Part shown: one piece after another, positions 1 through 9,124 of the stretch
Layout: each line of letters starts with the position of its first letter
Position numbering within the stretch: position 1 is the first letter of the stretch
From: Pseudogracilibacillus sp.
GTDB taxonomy: Bacteria; Bacillota; Bacilli; Bacillales; Amphibacillaceae
Direction: 5' to 3'
NCBI GenBank assembly: GCA_026169815.1
Contig: JAPFDT010000038.1
Span: 1 to 64,000 of the forward strand
DNA: 64,000 bases
The notes under the pieces: model-generated
Seen by the model: only the letters and a program-made list of their open reading frames with translations
The model's database searches: none
What the model was told of the DNA's origin: nothing
Made by a program: the position numbers and the translations under genes

Positions 1-312
1 CTATTTCTGTACGCCCTAAATTAAGCCCTATTAGTAAAATCCATTCTACTTATTTGTTATTGCTTTTTAATTAATTAGGAATCCTGCGAATAAGCGAGTA
101 TTCACGAGTAAAACGTATCTAACTGAGGGAGTTTACGTTTACTTAGCCAATATGTTGTCAAAAATTTCACTTTTAAAAGTTTATACAACTTATATAAAAC
201 ACGAGAAATCTATTTTGGTTTCTCGTGTTTTTGTTTTTAAATGAACTTGCATGTATAAAATTGTAATAATTTCAAAAAATAGCAGTACAATTTAAATTTT
301 GGAGGAAAAAGA
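1..312. other. Non-coding leader region before sleB
   Basis: I see no credible gene here on either strand. It holds the tail of an upstream transcription unit, closed by the terminator at 197-237, then about 60 AT-rich bases and the sleB ribosome binding site (GGAGG at 301-305). A sigma-G promoter is expected for sleB. A weak candidate (GCATG near 249, then an A-rich -10 about 18 bases later) is too poor to call. Confidence 0.5.
197..237 (+). terminator. Rho-independent terminator of the upstream off-window gene
   Basis: A perfect 12-bp stem (197-208 with 219-230) with a 10-base loop is followed by a T-rich tail. It closes whatever transcription unit precedes sleB outside the window. Confidence 0.85.
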
Positions 313-1191
313 ATGGATGAACTTAAAAGAAATAATGTCAGCAAACAATCCTTTATTTATCTCAGTATAATCGTTACTGCTATAACGATCATATTTGTTT
401 CACCAGCAAATAAAACAGATGCCTTTACCCCTCAAGTTATTCAACAAGGAGCGATAGGGGAAGATGTAATCGAACTTCAAGCACGCTTAAAACACATTGG
501 CTTTTACAGTGGAGAAATAGATGGTGTGTTTGGATGGAGTACATATTGGGCATTGCGACACTTTCAATATGAATTTGGAATGGAGATTGATGGAGTTGCA
601 GGTACTCAAGCAAAAGAAAAATTAGTTAAAGCAACGGAGTTTGACAGAAAGAAAGTACAACAAGAAATAGCAGGGTATGAGAAAAATAAACCTAAAGAAA
701 ATCAACAACAAAATCAACAAAATCAACAAAGTCAGCAAAATGAACAAACAGGAAATCAAGGTACAAATAATGAACAAGTAAATGAACAAGAAGCAATGAA
801 GCAACAAACAGGTGCTGTCAATGTGCCACAAGGCTTTTCACAAAATGATATTAAACTTATGGCAAATGCGGTCTATGGTGAAGCGAGAGGAGAACCTTAT
901 GAAGGTCAAGTAGCTGTTGCAGCAGTTATTTTAAATCGAGTTAGAAGCGATATTTTCCCAAACACAGTATCTGGAGTTATTTTTGAACCTAGAGCGTTTA
1001 CAGCAGTTGCCGATGGACAAATATGGCTAACGCCGAATAAAAGAGCAGAAGAGGCAGTGCTTGATGCGGTAAATGGTTGGGATCCAACAGGTCATGCACT
1101 ATATTATTTTAATCCAGACACAGCAACTTCAGGATGGATATGGACACGACCACAAATTAAAAAGATTGGTAAACACATTTTTGCAAAATAG
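313..1191 (+). CDS. sleB: Spore cortex-lytic enzyme SleB
   Basis: SleB is a germination-specific lytic transglycosylase that cleaves spore cortex peptidoglycan containing muramic-delta-lactam. The 292-residue product has a secretion signal ending near residue 37, a PG_binding_1 peptidoglycan-binding domain (about 45-105), a very Gln/Asn-rich linker (about 130-165), and a C-terminal SleB/Hydrolase_2 domain (about 177-292). The domain holds the conserved motif VYGEARGE at 187-194; E190 is the likely catalytic glutamate. ATG at 313 has GGAGG 8 bases upstream. ypeB follows after 11 bases, the usual sleB-ypeB pair in which YpeB stabilises SleB in the dormant spore. The Gln-rich linker is unusually low in complexity. 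Identification is by domain order, motif and neighbour. Confidence 0.95.
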   Translation: MDELKRNNVSKQSFIYLSIIVTAITIIFVSPANKTDAFTPQVIQQGAIGEDVIELQARLKHIGFYSGEIDGVFGWSTYWALRHFQYEFGMEIDGVAGTQAKEKLVKATEFDRKKVQQEIAGYEKNKPKENQQQNQQNQQSQQNEQTGNQGTNNEQVNEQEAMKQQTGAVNVPQGFSQNDIKLMANAVYGEARGEPYEGQVAVAAVILNRVRSDIFPNTVSGVIFEPRAFTAVADGQIWLTPNKRAEEAVLDAVNGWDPTGHALYYFNPDTATSGWIWTRPQIKKIGKHIFAK

Positions 1192-1202
1192 AAAGGAAAG
1201 AT

Positions 1203-2546
1203 ATGATGATTCGCTCGATAATAATTGGCGTTTTAACAATTGGAATAATCGGAGTAGGATATTGGGGATATAAGGAGTATGAGGAGAAAAATGCTTTGCT
1301 TATTCATGCTGAAAACTCGTATCAACGTTCATTCCATGAATTATCCTACTATATGGATTTATTACATGACAAAATCGGCACATCTTTAGCGATGAATACA
1401 AGTGATCGTTTGTCGCCGCAATTTGTTGATATATGGCGTTTAACATCACAAGCATCTAATAATGTTGGTCAATTACCTTTATCTTTAGTACCCATTCATG
1501 ATACACAAGAGTTTCTTTCTAAGATTGGTGATTTTACGTATAAAACTTCTATTCGTAATTTAGATGATGATCCGTTATCTGAAGATGAAATAGAAAAGTT
1601 ACAACATCTTTATGAGCAAGCTGCTGATGTGAAAGATGATTTAAGAGAGATGCAACATACTGCTTTAACGAATAATTTACGTTGGATGGACGTTGAATTA
1701 GCCTTAGCTACAGGTGATGACGAGAAAGATGATGTCATTATTGATGGATTTAGAACAGTAGATAAAAACCTTGGTGAGTTTTCAGAAACAGATATTGGAA
1801 ACGATATGTTTCAAGAAACTAGTCAAAAAAACCAGTATAAAGATATAGAAGGAAAAAGGCATAATGAAGAAGATATTCGTACCTTTAGTAAAAAACTTTT
1901 TGATATAGATGATGATAAAAATATTCGTATCGTTAAAGACGGAGAAGGTGCTGATGTGCCAACTTATACAGTGACTTATGAAGATGGTAAAGAAGTATAT
2001 ATGGATATTACTGAACAAGGAGCAAGACCAATTTCCATATTAGTGAACCGAGAAATTAATGAATCAAAAAAATCATTAAACGATGGATTGCTACTTGCTG
2101 AAGATTATTTACAACAATTTGAATATGATAATATTACAGCAACACAAAGTCAACAATATGATGGAATTGGAGTATATGCTTTTATGTATGAACAGGATGG
2201 AGTAAGGATTTATCCAGACTCTATTATGGTGAAAGTTGCTTTAGACAATGGCGATATAATCGGTTTTAATGCAAGAGAATATTTAATGAATCACCATGAT
2301 CGAACAATTCCAGATGCAGAACTTACTATAGAAGAAGCGAGAGAACATGTAAATAGTGAAGTAACGATTCAAGAAGAGAACCTTGCTATCATCGAAAACA
2401 ATATCAATGAAGAAGTATTAACATATGAGTTTTTAGGAACAATGGAAGACGAAACGTATCGTATTTTTATTAATGCAGAAAACGGTATAGAAGAAAAGGT
2501 GGAGAAGTTGACAGGTACGGAAACTAATTTTGAAGTAAATGCATAA
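1203..2546 (+). CDS. ypeB: Germination protein YpeB
   Basis: YpeB is needed for SleB localisation and stability in the spore inner membrane region. The 447-residue product has one N-terminal membrane anchor (about residues 3-22) and a long extracytoplasmic part. Its last ~220 residues resemble the three PepSY-like repeats typical of YpeB. Length matches the family (about 450). The start uses the first of two adjacent ATG codons, preceded by AAAGGAAAG. It is co-transcribed with sleB, 11 bases downstream. The palindromic terminator at 2679-2702 closes the operon, although it lies about 130 bases beyond the stop codon. Confidence 0.93.
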   Translation: MMIRSIIIGVLTIGIIGVGYWGYKEYEEKNALLIHAENSYQRSFHELSYYMDLLHDKIGTSLAMNTSDRLSPQFVDIWRLTSQASNNVGQLPLSLVPIHDTQEFLSKIGDFTYKTSIRNLDDDPLSEDEIEKLQHLYEQAADVKDDLREMQHTALTNNLRWMDVELALATGDDEKDDVIIDGFRTVDKNLGEFSETDIGNDMFQETSQKNQYKDIEGKRHNEEDIRTFSKKLFDIDDDKNIRIVKDGEGADVPTYTVTYEDGKEVYMDITEQGARPISILVNREINESKKSLNDGLLLAEDYLQQFEYDNITATQSQQYDGIGVYAFMYEQDGVRIYPDSIMVKVALDNGDIIGFNAREYLMNHHDRTIPDAELTIEEAREHVNSEVTIQEENLAIIENNINEEVLTYEFLGTMEDETYRIFINAENGIEEKVEKLTGTETNFEVNA

Positions 2547-2678
2547 GATTTGTTCTCACTTTCATTTTCTAGAAAAATATGGTCTAATAAGAGTAAGTAA
2601 ATGAATCGTTTGAACATTCGATATATAATTAAACTTGAGCGTAGCGAATGAATATTAGTTAATATAGAAAAGGAAAAT

Positions 2679-2702
2679 AACTTGGCAATTGCCAAGTTTT
2701 TT
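2679..2702 (+). terminator. Terminator between ypeB and cmk
   Basis: A perfect palindrome (arms 2679-2686 and 2691-2698, AATT loop) runs into a T tract ending at 2702. It lies just upstream of the cmk ribosome binding site. A longer reading frame that would start cmk at 2682 begins inside this terminator, which argues against that start. Confidence 0.85.
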
Positions 2703-2744
2703 CATACAATAAAGTTAATCGTAGAGTTGCAGGAGGAAAATGGT

Positions 2745-3419
2745 ATGTTAAATAATAAGATTCGCATCGCAATAGATGGACCAGCTGCTGCTGGTAAAAG
2801 TACAGTAGCAAAAAAAATCGCAGCAAAGCTATCCATCGTTTATATTGATACAGGTGCAATGTATCGGGCACTTACTTATAAAGCATTACAAGAAAACATG
2901 AATGTAGAAGATGAAGACGAGATGACAATGCTTTTACAACAAACTGAAATTCGGTTGTTTCAACATGAAGATGGACAACGCGTTTTGTTAGATGAACAAG
3001 ATGTAACAGATGAAATACGCTTAGAGAAAGTTTCAAATTCAGTCTCACATGTCGCTAGTCACGCAAAAATTCGTGAGCGTATGGTAGACGAACAAAAAAA
3101 ATTAGCAAATGATATTAGTGTCGTAATGGACGGACGTGATATCGGTACTCACGTTTTACCAAACGCTGAGGTGAAGATTTTTTTAATTGCTTCAGTTGAG
3201 GAACGGGCGGAACGTCGACACAAAGAAAACCTTGAAAAAGGATATACTTCTGATTTATCACAGCTAATGGAAGATATTCGTCAACGAGATGAACGCGATA
3301 CAAATCGTGAAGTTTCCCCACTCGTTAAAGCCGAAGATGCGATTTCAATTGATACGACTTCACTTTCCATTGAGAAAGTGGTAGAACAAATTTTACAAGC
3401 AATCGAAAAAAAGGTGTAA
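2745..3419 (+). CDS. cmk: Cytidylate kinase
   Basis: Cmk phosphorylates CMP and dCMP to the diphosphates with ATP, in the cytoplasm. The 224-residue product (the usual length) begins with a P-loop, GPAAAGKST at residues 12-20, and contains the DTGAMYR and GRDIGT motifs of bacterial CMP kinases. I chose ATG 2745 because AGGAGG at 2731-2736 is well placed. The upstream in-frame start at 2682 sits in a terminator and would add 21 residues with no family match. ypfD follows, as in Bacillus. Confidence 0.96.
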   Translation: MLNNKIRIAIDGPAAAGKSTVAKKIAAKLSIVYIDTGAMYRALTYKALQENMNVEDEDEMTMLLQQTEIRLFQHEDGQRVLLDEQDVTDEIRLEKVSNSVSHVASHAKIRERMVDEQKKLANDISVVMDGRDIGTHVLPNAEVKIFLIASVEERAERRHKENLEKGYTSDLSQLMEDIRQRDERDTNREVSPLVKAEDAISIDTTSLSIEKVVEQILQAIEKKV

Positions 3420-3549
3420 AACACTTATATCATCTAAAATAAAGTGATATAATGAAAGAAATTATAAAGATAAGCGTTTTCATGTTATACTAGTTAGAGA
3501 ATTGATTTTTGGTATGATCATTTTAAATCGTGTTTAGGAGTGAATACAT

Positions 3550-4677
3550 ATGGAAGAAACAAACAATGAATTACAAGTAGGAGACATTGTAACAGGAACG
3601 GTAGTAAAAATCGATGAAAAACAAGTTTTTGTTGATGTAGGTCAAAAATCTGAAGGTATTATTCCAATTAGCGAACTTTCTAACTTACATGTTGAAAATC
3701 CAGCTGATATTGTTGAAGATGGACAAGAACTAAAATTGGAAGTAAAAAAAGTTGCTGATGAAGAGATTGTTTTATCGAAAAAGCTTGTAGATGCTGAAGC
3801 TGCTTGGGAAGCATTACAAGAAAAACATGAAGCGAACGAAGTTTTCGAAACAGAAGTAAAAGAAATCGTTAAAGGTGGTCTAGTAGTAGACGTAGGTCTT
3901 CGTGGATTCATTCCAGCGTCTTTAGTAGAAACGTATTTTGTAGAGGACTTCTCTGAATACTTAAACAAAACATTAGAAGTAAAAGTAGCAGACTTAGATC
4001 GTGAACAAAATCGAGTCATTTTATCACATCGTGCTGTGCTTGAAGCAGAACAAGATAAGAAAAAGCAGTCATTATTAGAATCGCTTGAGACTGGTAGTGT
4101 AATCGATGGTACAGTGCAACGCATTACGGACTTCGGTGCTTTTGTTGATGTTGGTGGAGTGGATGGACTTGTTCACATTTCAGAATTAGCTCATTCTCAC
4201 GTAGATAAAGTATCAGACGTATTGACAGAAGGCCAAGACATTCAAGTTGAAATTCTTTCTGTTGACACAGAAAATGAGCGTATTTCGTTATCGTATAAAA
4301 ACACATTACCTGGACCATGGTCAGGAATTGCTGAAAAAATTCAAGAAGGTGACCACGTAACTGGTACTGTTAAGCGAATCGTTACATTTGGTGCATTTAT
4401 CGAAATAGAGGATGGCGTTGAAGGACTTGTTCATATATCACAAATTGCCAACCGTCACATCGGTACACCAGAAGATGTACTAGAAGTAGGTCAAGAAGTT
4501 GGAGCAAAAGTGTTAAGTGTAGATGAAGACGAACAACGTATTTCGTTAAGTATTAAAGAAGTTGAGTTAGAAGAAGAACAAGGCGATATTGAGCAATATG
4601 AAAAAGAAGACGATGCTTCAGGTTTCCAATTAGGGGATATGATTGGTGACCAACTCGATAAATTCAAAAACGAATAA
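3550..4677 (+). CDS. ypfD: S1 RNA-binding domain protein YpfD (RpsA-like)
   Basis: The 375-residue product contains four S1 domains, at about residues 8-75, 93-160, 178-246 and 263-331. The third and fourth carry the well conserved VxxIxxFGAFVxV-type strand and GLVHISxLA motif; the first two are more divergent, typical of the short Firmicute RpsA homologue. The C-terminal tail is acidic. It probably binds RNA or ribosomes, but unlike Escherichia coli S1 its role in Firmicutes is not essential or well defined. ATG 3550 follows TAGGAGTG. The gene is monocistronic: 130 bases separate it from cmk and a strong terminator follows. Confidence 0.93.
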   Translation: MEETNNELQVGDIVTGTVVKIDEKQVFVDVGQKSEGIIPISELSNLHVENPADIVEDGQELKLEVKKVADEEIVLSKKLVDAEAAWEALQEKHEANEVFETEVKEIVKGGLVVDVGLRGFIPASLVETYFVEDFSEYLNKTLEVKVADLDREQNRVILSHRAVLEAEQDKKKQSLLESLETGSVIDGTVQRITDFGAFVDVGGVDGLVHISELAHSHVDKVSDVLTEGQDIQVEILSVDTENERISLSYKNTLPGPWSGIAEKIQEGDHVTGTVKRIVTFGAFIEIEDGVEGLVHISQIANRHIGTPEDVLEVGQEVGAKVLSVDEDEQRISLSIKEVELEEEQGDIEQYEKEDDASGFQLGDMIGDQLDKFKNE

Positions 4678-4691
4678 GAGTAGAAGAACTT

Positions 4692-4723
4692 AAAAAAGCT
4701 TTCCTTTACGGGAAAGCTTTTTT
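4692..4723 (+). terminator. Terminator of ypfD
   Basis: A 13-bp perfect stem (4692-4704 with 4711-4723) with a 6-base loop; the right arm ends in T6. Confidence 0.93.
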
Positions 4724-4796
4724 CGGGCGTAAAGAGGAGTGCAATGTTTAGATTACTTTGTTTATACGTATAATAAATAATAAAAGGTGATCGTTT

Positions 4797-5384
4797 ATGG
4801 ATGAATTACTCCTCTTTTATTATTTATGTTGGTTACTTTATATTATTGTTTATTTTTTTGTGCCAGTGAAACGGACTAGAAATTTACTTTTAACTATTAT
4901 TTTACTTTATATTTGCTTGTCTTCACTTAATATAACAATGGGATTATTTGTTATTTCCAGTTCCTTTATTATGTTACTAATTAGTACGGTGATTTTATTT
5001 GGTTTGTCAATTGTTCGAACGTATGAAATATTAATTATATTTGTAAGTATGCTAACTTATGCAGGCTTATTAATTTGGGAAAAAATGGCACCTGTATTCT
5101 TTTTTATGCCGGGCACTATAATGGTTGCTAGTTTAATTGTGTTTTTAGTTTGTATGTTAATTAAATCTTTTGTTTTAAGGTTCATAGTCATTGTTAGTAG
5201 TTTGACCTTAGGGCAATTAATGTATGAATTATTGTTATATATTTACTTAGGAAATGATGTAATAGGAAGCTTTTATTATTTAAACTATTTACTTGTTACT
5301 ATTTTATTTTTACTCTTGGTTCAAACTATGACAAGGTTTATTGCTTTCGTTATGACATATTCGAGTTATAAATATCATTATTAA
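4797..5384 (+). CDS. Polytopic membrane protein, position of YphA/SeaA
   Basis: The 195-residue product is almost entirely hydrophobic, with about six predicted membrane segments and short polar loops. I see no catalytic motif. Start ATG 4797 has AAGGTGAT 6 bases upstream. Its place between ypfD and der, and its size, match the YphA family of Bacillus subtilis (about 200 residues, linked to spore envelope work). I assign that by synteny only; sequence identity could not be checked. No terminator is visible between it and der. Confidence 0.6.
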   Translation: MDELLLFYYLCWLLYIIVYFFVPVKRTRNLLLTIILLYICLSSLNITMGLFVISSSFIMLLISTVILFGLSIVRTYEILIIFVSMLTYAGLLIWEKMAPVFFFMPGTIMVASLIVFLVCMLIKSFVLRFIVIVSSLTLGQLMYELLLYIYLGNDVIGSFYYLNYLLVTILFLLLVQTMTRFIAFVMTYSSYKYHY

Positions 5385-5494
5385 ACAAATGGTAGTAAAA
5401 TAAAGGATATAGTATAAGAAATTGTGTTGAGAAAAATTGTTTGTTAAAATGAACATAATTATTTTAAATATATTACAGAAAGGGGTTGTCCTCC

Positions 5495-6805
5495 ATGACA
5501 AAAGCAACCGTCGCTATTGTAGGTCGCCCGAACGTAGGAAAATCAACCATATTTAATCGTTTAATCGGAGAAAGAGTTTCAATTGTTGAAGACACCCCAG
5601 GAGTGACGCGAGATAGACTTTATGCAGAAGTAGAATGGTTAAGCCAGAAGTTTAATTTAATCGATACAGGTGGTATAGAATTATCCGATGAACCGTTATT
5701 AACTGAAATCCGTCAGCAAGCAGAGATTGCGATTGAAGAAGCAGATGTTATCATTTTTTTAGTGAATGGTCGAGATGGTGTAACAGCAGCTGATGAAGAA
5801 GTTGCAAAAATTCTATATAAATCAAAAAAGCCAACAGTTTTAGCTGTAAATAAAGTAGATAATCCAGAAATGCGCCATAATACATATGAATTTTATGCGT
5901 TAGGTTTTGGTGAACCATTTCCAATTTCTGGAACACACGGTTTAGGTTTAGGTGATTTATTAGATGAAGTTGTGACACATTTTCCTGAAGAAGTGGAAGA
6001 TGAAAAAGCAGAGGATACGATTTATTTTAGTTTAATTGGACGACCAAATGTAGGGAAATCATCTTTAGTAAATGCCTTATTAAATGAAGAACGTGTTATC
6101 GTAAGTGATGTCGAAGGAACAACTCGAGACGCAGTCGATACTTATTTAAGAAAAGATGATCAAGATTTTGTGATTATTGATACAGCTGGTATTAGAAAAC
6201 GTGGAAAAGTATATGAATCCACAGAGAAATATAGTGTGTTACGTGCTTTAAAAGCAATAGATCGCTCAGATGTTGTCCTTGTTGTACTAGATGCTGAAAC
6301 AGGAATTCGAGAACAAGATAAAGCGATAGCTGGGTATGCTCATGAAGCAGGTAGAGCAATTGTCATTGTCGTTAATAAATGGGATACAATTAGTTCAGAT
6401 GAAACGAGTATTAAAGAATTTGAAATGATGGTTAGAGAGCAATTTCCTTTTCTTGATTATGCACCTATTGTATTTTTATCTGCAAAAACAAAAAAACGAC
6501 TTCAAAGACTTGTTCCTGTTATTAAATTAGTGAGTGAGAGTCATACAAAACGGATTGCAACGAACATTTTAAATGACGTTATTATGGATGCAATGGCGAT
6601 GAATCCGACGCCTACAGTGAAAGGAAAACGATTGAAAGTACTTTATACGACTCAAGTAGCCATTCAACCACCGACATTCGCTGTTTTTGTAAATGATCCA
6701 GAAATCGTTCATTTTTCATTTAAGCGATTTTTAGAAAATAGAATTAGAGAAGCATTCGGATTTTCGGGAACTCCAATCCGAATTTTAGCACGAAAAAGAA
6801 GTTGA
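5495..6805 (+). CDS. der: Ribosome biogenesis GTPase Der (EngA)
   Basis: Der is a double GTPase that acts late in assembly of the 50S ribosomal subunit. The 436-residue product, the same length as in Bacillus subtilis, has a first G domain with GRPNVGKST at residues 10-18, a second G domain with GRPNVGKSS at 182-190 and NKWD, and a C-terminal KH-like domain (about 350-436). I chose ATG 5495 because GAAAGGGG at 5478-5485 is 9 bases upstream; a TTG at 5486 would abut the Shine-Dalgarno sequence. gpsA follows after 13 bases, so the two are probably co-transcribed. Confidence 0.97.
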   Translation: MTKATVAIVGRPNVGKSTIFNRLIGERVSIVEDTPGVTRDRLYAEVEWLSQKFNLIDTGGIELSDEPLLTEIRQQAEIAIEEADVIIFLVNGRDGVTAADEEVAKILYKSKKPTVLAVNKVDNPEMRHNTYEFYALGFGEPFPISGTHGLGLGDLLDEVVTHFPEEVEDEKAEDTIYFSLIGRPNVGKSSLVNALLNEERVIVSDVEGTTRDAVDTYLRKDDQDFVIIDTAGIRKRGKVYESTEKYSVLRALKAIDRSDVVLVVLDAETGIREQDKAIAGYAHEAGRAIVIVVNKWDTISSDETSIKEFEMMVREQFPFLDYAPIVFLSAKTKKRLQRLVPVIKLVSESHTKRIATNILNDVIMDAMAMNPTPTVKGKRLKVLYTTQVAIQPPTFAVFVNDPEIVHFSFKRFLENRIREAFGFSGTPIRILARKRS

Positions 6806-6818
6806 GAGGAGAAAAATA

Positions 6819-7838
6819 ATGAATAAAGTTGCCGTATTAGGAGCGGGAAGTTGGGGTAATGCATTAAGCATTGTTCTTGCAGATAATAATCATGATATTC
6901 GATTATGGACACATCGAAAAGAACAAGCAGAAGAAATAAACGAAACCCACCGCAATGATAATTATTTACAAGTAGATTTACCACATAATTTAAAAGCTTA
7001 TTATGATTTACAAGAAGCAATACAAGATGTTGAAGCGATTGTGTTAGTCGTACCATCTAGCGCGATTAGAGAGGTATGTCAACAATTAAAAGATATTTTG
7101 CCAGAAGGTGTAACGATTGTTCATGCTTCCAAAGGTATCGAGCCGCATTCATTAAAACGTATATCACAAATTATTGCTGAAGAATTACCTACTTATAAAG
7201 AAGATGATATTGTTATTTTATCAGGACCAAGCCATGCTGAAGAAGTTGCTTTACGTCATCCAACAACTGTAACAGTTGCATCAAAAAATGAAGAGAAAGC
7301 AAATATCGTACAAAACTTATTTATTAATTCATCATTTCGTGTATACACGAGTAAAGATGTTATTGGTGTTGAATTAGGTGGCGCACTGAAAAATATCATT
7401 GCATTAGGTGCTGGAATTTCAGATGGATTAGGTTTCGGTGATAACGCAAAAGCAGCATTAATTACACGAGGTTTAGCAGAAATTACCCGTTTAGGAACTG
7501 CAATGGGAGCTAACCCCCTCACCTTTTTAGGTTTATGTGGTGTTGGAGATTTAATCGTTACGTCAACGAGTCAACATAGTCGAAATTGGCGAGCAGGAGA
7601 AGCATTAGGTAAAGGTAAATCGCTGGAGACTATTTTAGATGAAATGGGTATGGTTGTCGAAGGTGTTCGTACAACTAAAGCTGCTCATTTACTAAGCAAG
7701 GAAGTACAAGTTGAAATGCCGATTACAGATGGTTTATATGATATTTTATTTAACGATAAAGAACCTAAAGTCATAGTAGAACAATTGATGAATCGTGAGC
7801 GCAGAGAAGAAACAGATTCCTTTGACTTGCCAAAATAA
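6819..7838 (+). CDS. gpsA: Glycerol-3-phosphate dehydrogenase [NAD(P)+]
   Basis: GpsA reduces dihydroxyacetone phosphate to sn-glycerol 3-phosphate for phospholipid synthesis. The 339-residue product has an N-terminal Rossmann motif GAGSWGNAL (residues 8-16), the substrate-binding segment GxxKN around residues 190-196 (GALKNIIA), and the C-terminal helical domain with GLGDL-like CGVGDLIVT. Length is normal. The start has AGAGGAGAAAA upstream and the gene is 13 bases behind der. Confidence 0.96.
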   Translation: MNKVAVLGAGSWGNALSIVLADNNHDIRLWTHRKEQAEEINETHRNDNYLQVDLPHNLKAYYDLQEAIQDVEAIVLVVPSSAIREVCQQLKDILPEGVTIVHASKGIEPHSLKRISQIIAEELPTYKEDDIVILSGPSHAEEVALRHPTTVTVASKNEEKANIVQNLFINSSFRVYTSKDVIGVELGGALKNIIALGAGISDGLGFGDNAKAALITRGLAEITRLGTAMGANPLTFLGLCGVGDLIVTSTSQHSRNWRAGEALGKGKSLETILDEMGMVVEGVRTTKAAHLLSKEVQVEMPITDGLYDILFNDKEPKVIVEQLMNRERREETDSFDLPK

Positions 7839-7930
7839 TTCACGAGATAAAGAAACATATTTATAACAACATGCATATAATAAAGCGCGACAGTCAAAAC
7901 AAAATAGATGTGTCGGGGTTTATTTAGTCA

Positions 7931-7960
7931 GTCTGGAATGAATTATTCATCATTCCAGAC
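7931..7960. repeat. Perfect hairpin after gpsA
   Basis: An 11-bp perfect inverted repeat (7931-7941 with 7950-7960) with an 8-base loop lies 93 bases after gpsA. It is followed by only a mixed ATTGTTATGTT tail, so it is either a weak terminator of der-gpsA or an mRNA 3'-end structure. Confidence 0.55.
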
Positions 7961-8044
7961 ATTGTTATGTTAAGATAAATATCGGTACTAAAAAATAATC
8001 CAATTTAATGAATTTGTGTTTTATAAGAAAATAGAGGTGAAGGT

Positions 8045-8242
8045 ATGAGTGCTGCAGAAATAAAAGAGATTATATCTTTTGGTGGCATCGGTTTGCTAAT
8101 CCTTGCCATGGCATTGATTCAATTAAGTAGAAAAAAGTTAACCGGCGTAATTAGCGGTATTGTTTCTGTGATAGCCTATATTTGCTTATTAATAGGCGGT
8201 TTAATTGTTTTGTTTATCGTCGTTAGTGGTCCGACGGGGTGA
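8045..8242 (+). CDS. yphE: Small membrane protein YphE (DUF2768)
   Basis: A 65-residue protein with two predicted membrane helices (about residues 12-27 and 36-60). Size, hydrophobic pattern and position between gpsA and the YphF lipoprotein match the DUF2768 family (YphE), whose function is unknown. Start ATG 8045 follows AGAGGTGAAGGT. It lies 19 bases ahead of yphF and is presumably co-transcribed with it. Confidence 0.8.
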   Translation: MSAAEIKEIISFGGIGLLILAMALIQLSRKKLTGVISGIVSVIAYICLLIGGLIVLFIVVSGPTG

Positions 8243-8261
8243 AACGTAGGGAGGAATGTAA

Positions 8262-8996
8262 ATGAAGCTTAAAGGAATAAAAATTGGTCTTATTTTAATT
8301 ATATTATCAATTGCTTCGGGATGTATGTTTCCACAAGAAGAATTAGCAAAAAATAAAATCCCCAATGAAGCACAACTTGATATGGTACAAGAAGCAGTCA
8401 TGCAATATCAAGAAGAAACGGATGGATTGTTACCAATTAAAACAAAACCGAGTGATGCTCCAATATATGAAAAATATTTAATAGATTTTACAATGTTAAA
8501 AGAAAGACAACTTATTACAGAAACGCCTGGAACAGCATATGAAAATGGTGGAGTTTATCAGTATAGTATCGTTACACCTGATGAAGACCCGCGTGTGAAA
8601 TTAATTGATTTACGTATAACAGAAGCTGTTCGTAGTGTTCATGTGAAATTAGATACATATCGTTCAAAAAATTTATACCCTCCGTTTGGAGATGAGATAG
8701 AAAAAGGGTTATATAAGGTGAATTATGAAAAACTAGGAATGAAAGCACCTCCAGAAATTATTAGTCCATTTACGCAAAACGCATTACCAATCGTCATGAA
8801 TACAGACGGGGAACTTTATGTAGATTACCGCATAGATTTACAACAAGCACTAGATGAATACGATCACTCTTTTAAAGAAGGTGATGATATTCGTTCTATA
8901 TTAGTAGACAATCATCCATTTGTACCTGCATATTCGTTAGCATATACAATAGAAGATGATGAAGTGGTATTTTTAGAAACGAGTATCAATGATTAA
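8262..8996 (+). CDS. yphF: Lipoprotein YphF
   Basis: A 244-residue predicted lipoprotein. The signal peptide (residues 1-20) ends in the lipobox ASGC with Cys21 as the lipidated residue, so the mature protein is anchored on the outer face of the membrane. The remainder is soluble and has no catalytic motif I recognise. Length and gene order (yphE-yphF-spoIVA) match Bacillus subtilis YphF, of unknown function and spore-associated by context. AGGGAGGAATG lies upstream of ATG 8262. A strong terminator follows. Confidence 0.85.
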   Translation: MKLKGIKIGLILIILSIASGCMFPQEELAKNKIPNEAQLDMVQEAVMQYQEETDGLLPIKTKPSDAPIYEKYLIDFTMLKERQLITETPGTAYENGGVYQYSIVTPDEDPRVKLIDLRITEAVRSVHVKLDTYRSKNLYPPFGDEIEKGLYKVNYEKLGMKAPPEIISPFTQNALPIVMNTDGELYVDYRIDLQQALDEYDHSFKEGDDIRSILVDNHPFVPAYSLAYTIEDDEVVFLETSIND

Positions 8997-8998
8997 TG

Positions 8999-9034
8999 AA
9001 ACTTCCATAACTTTAAAGTTATGGAAGTTTTTTT
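8999..9034 (+). terminator. Terminator of yphE-yphF
   Basis: A 14-bp perfect stem (8999-9012 with 9017-9030), TTAA loop, ending in a run of seven T residues. Confidence 0.93.
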
Positions 9035-9043
9035 AATATTTTT

Positions 9044-9074
9044 GGCATATTGTAGTCGGACAACATCATACAAT
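9044..9074 (+). promoter_or_regulatory. Sigma-E promoter of spoIVA
   Basis: GGCATATT at 9044-9051 and CATACAAT at 9067-9074, separated by 15 bases, match the mother-cell sigma-E consensus (-35 KMATATT, -10 CATACANT) almost perfectly. spoIVA is a known sigma-E gene, and the site is about 50 bases before its start. Confidence 0.85.
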
Positions 9075-9124
9075 AATATTAGTTTAATCAGGGATGTTTT
9101 GCTTTAGATAAAGGGGAGGATAAC

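Noticed and set aside
2682-2744. Upstream in-frame extension of cmk
   Set aside because: It begins within the palindromic terminator at 2679-2702 and lacks a ribosome binding site; ATG 2745 fits the family length.
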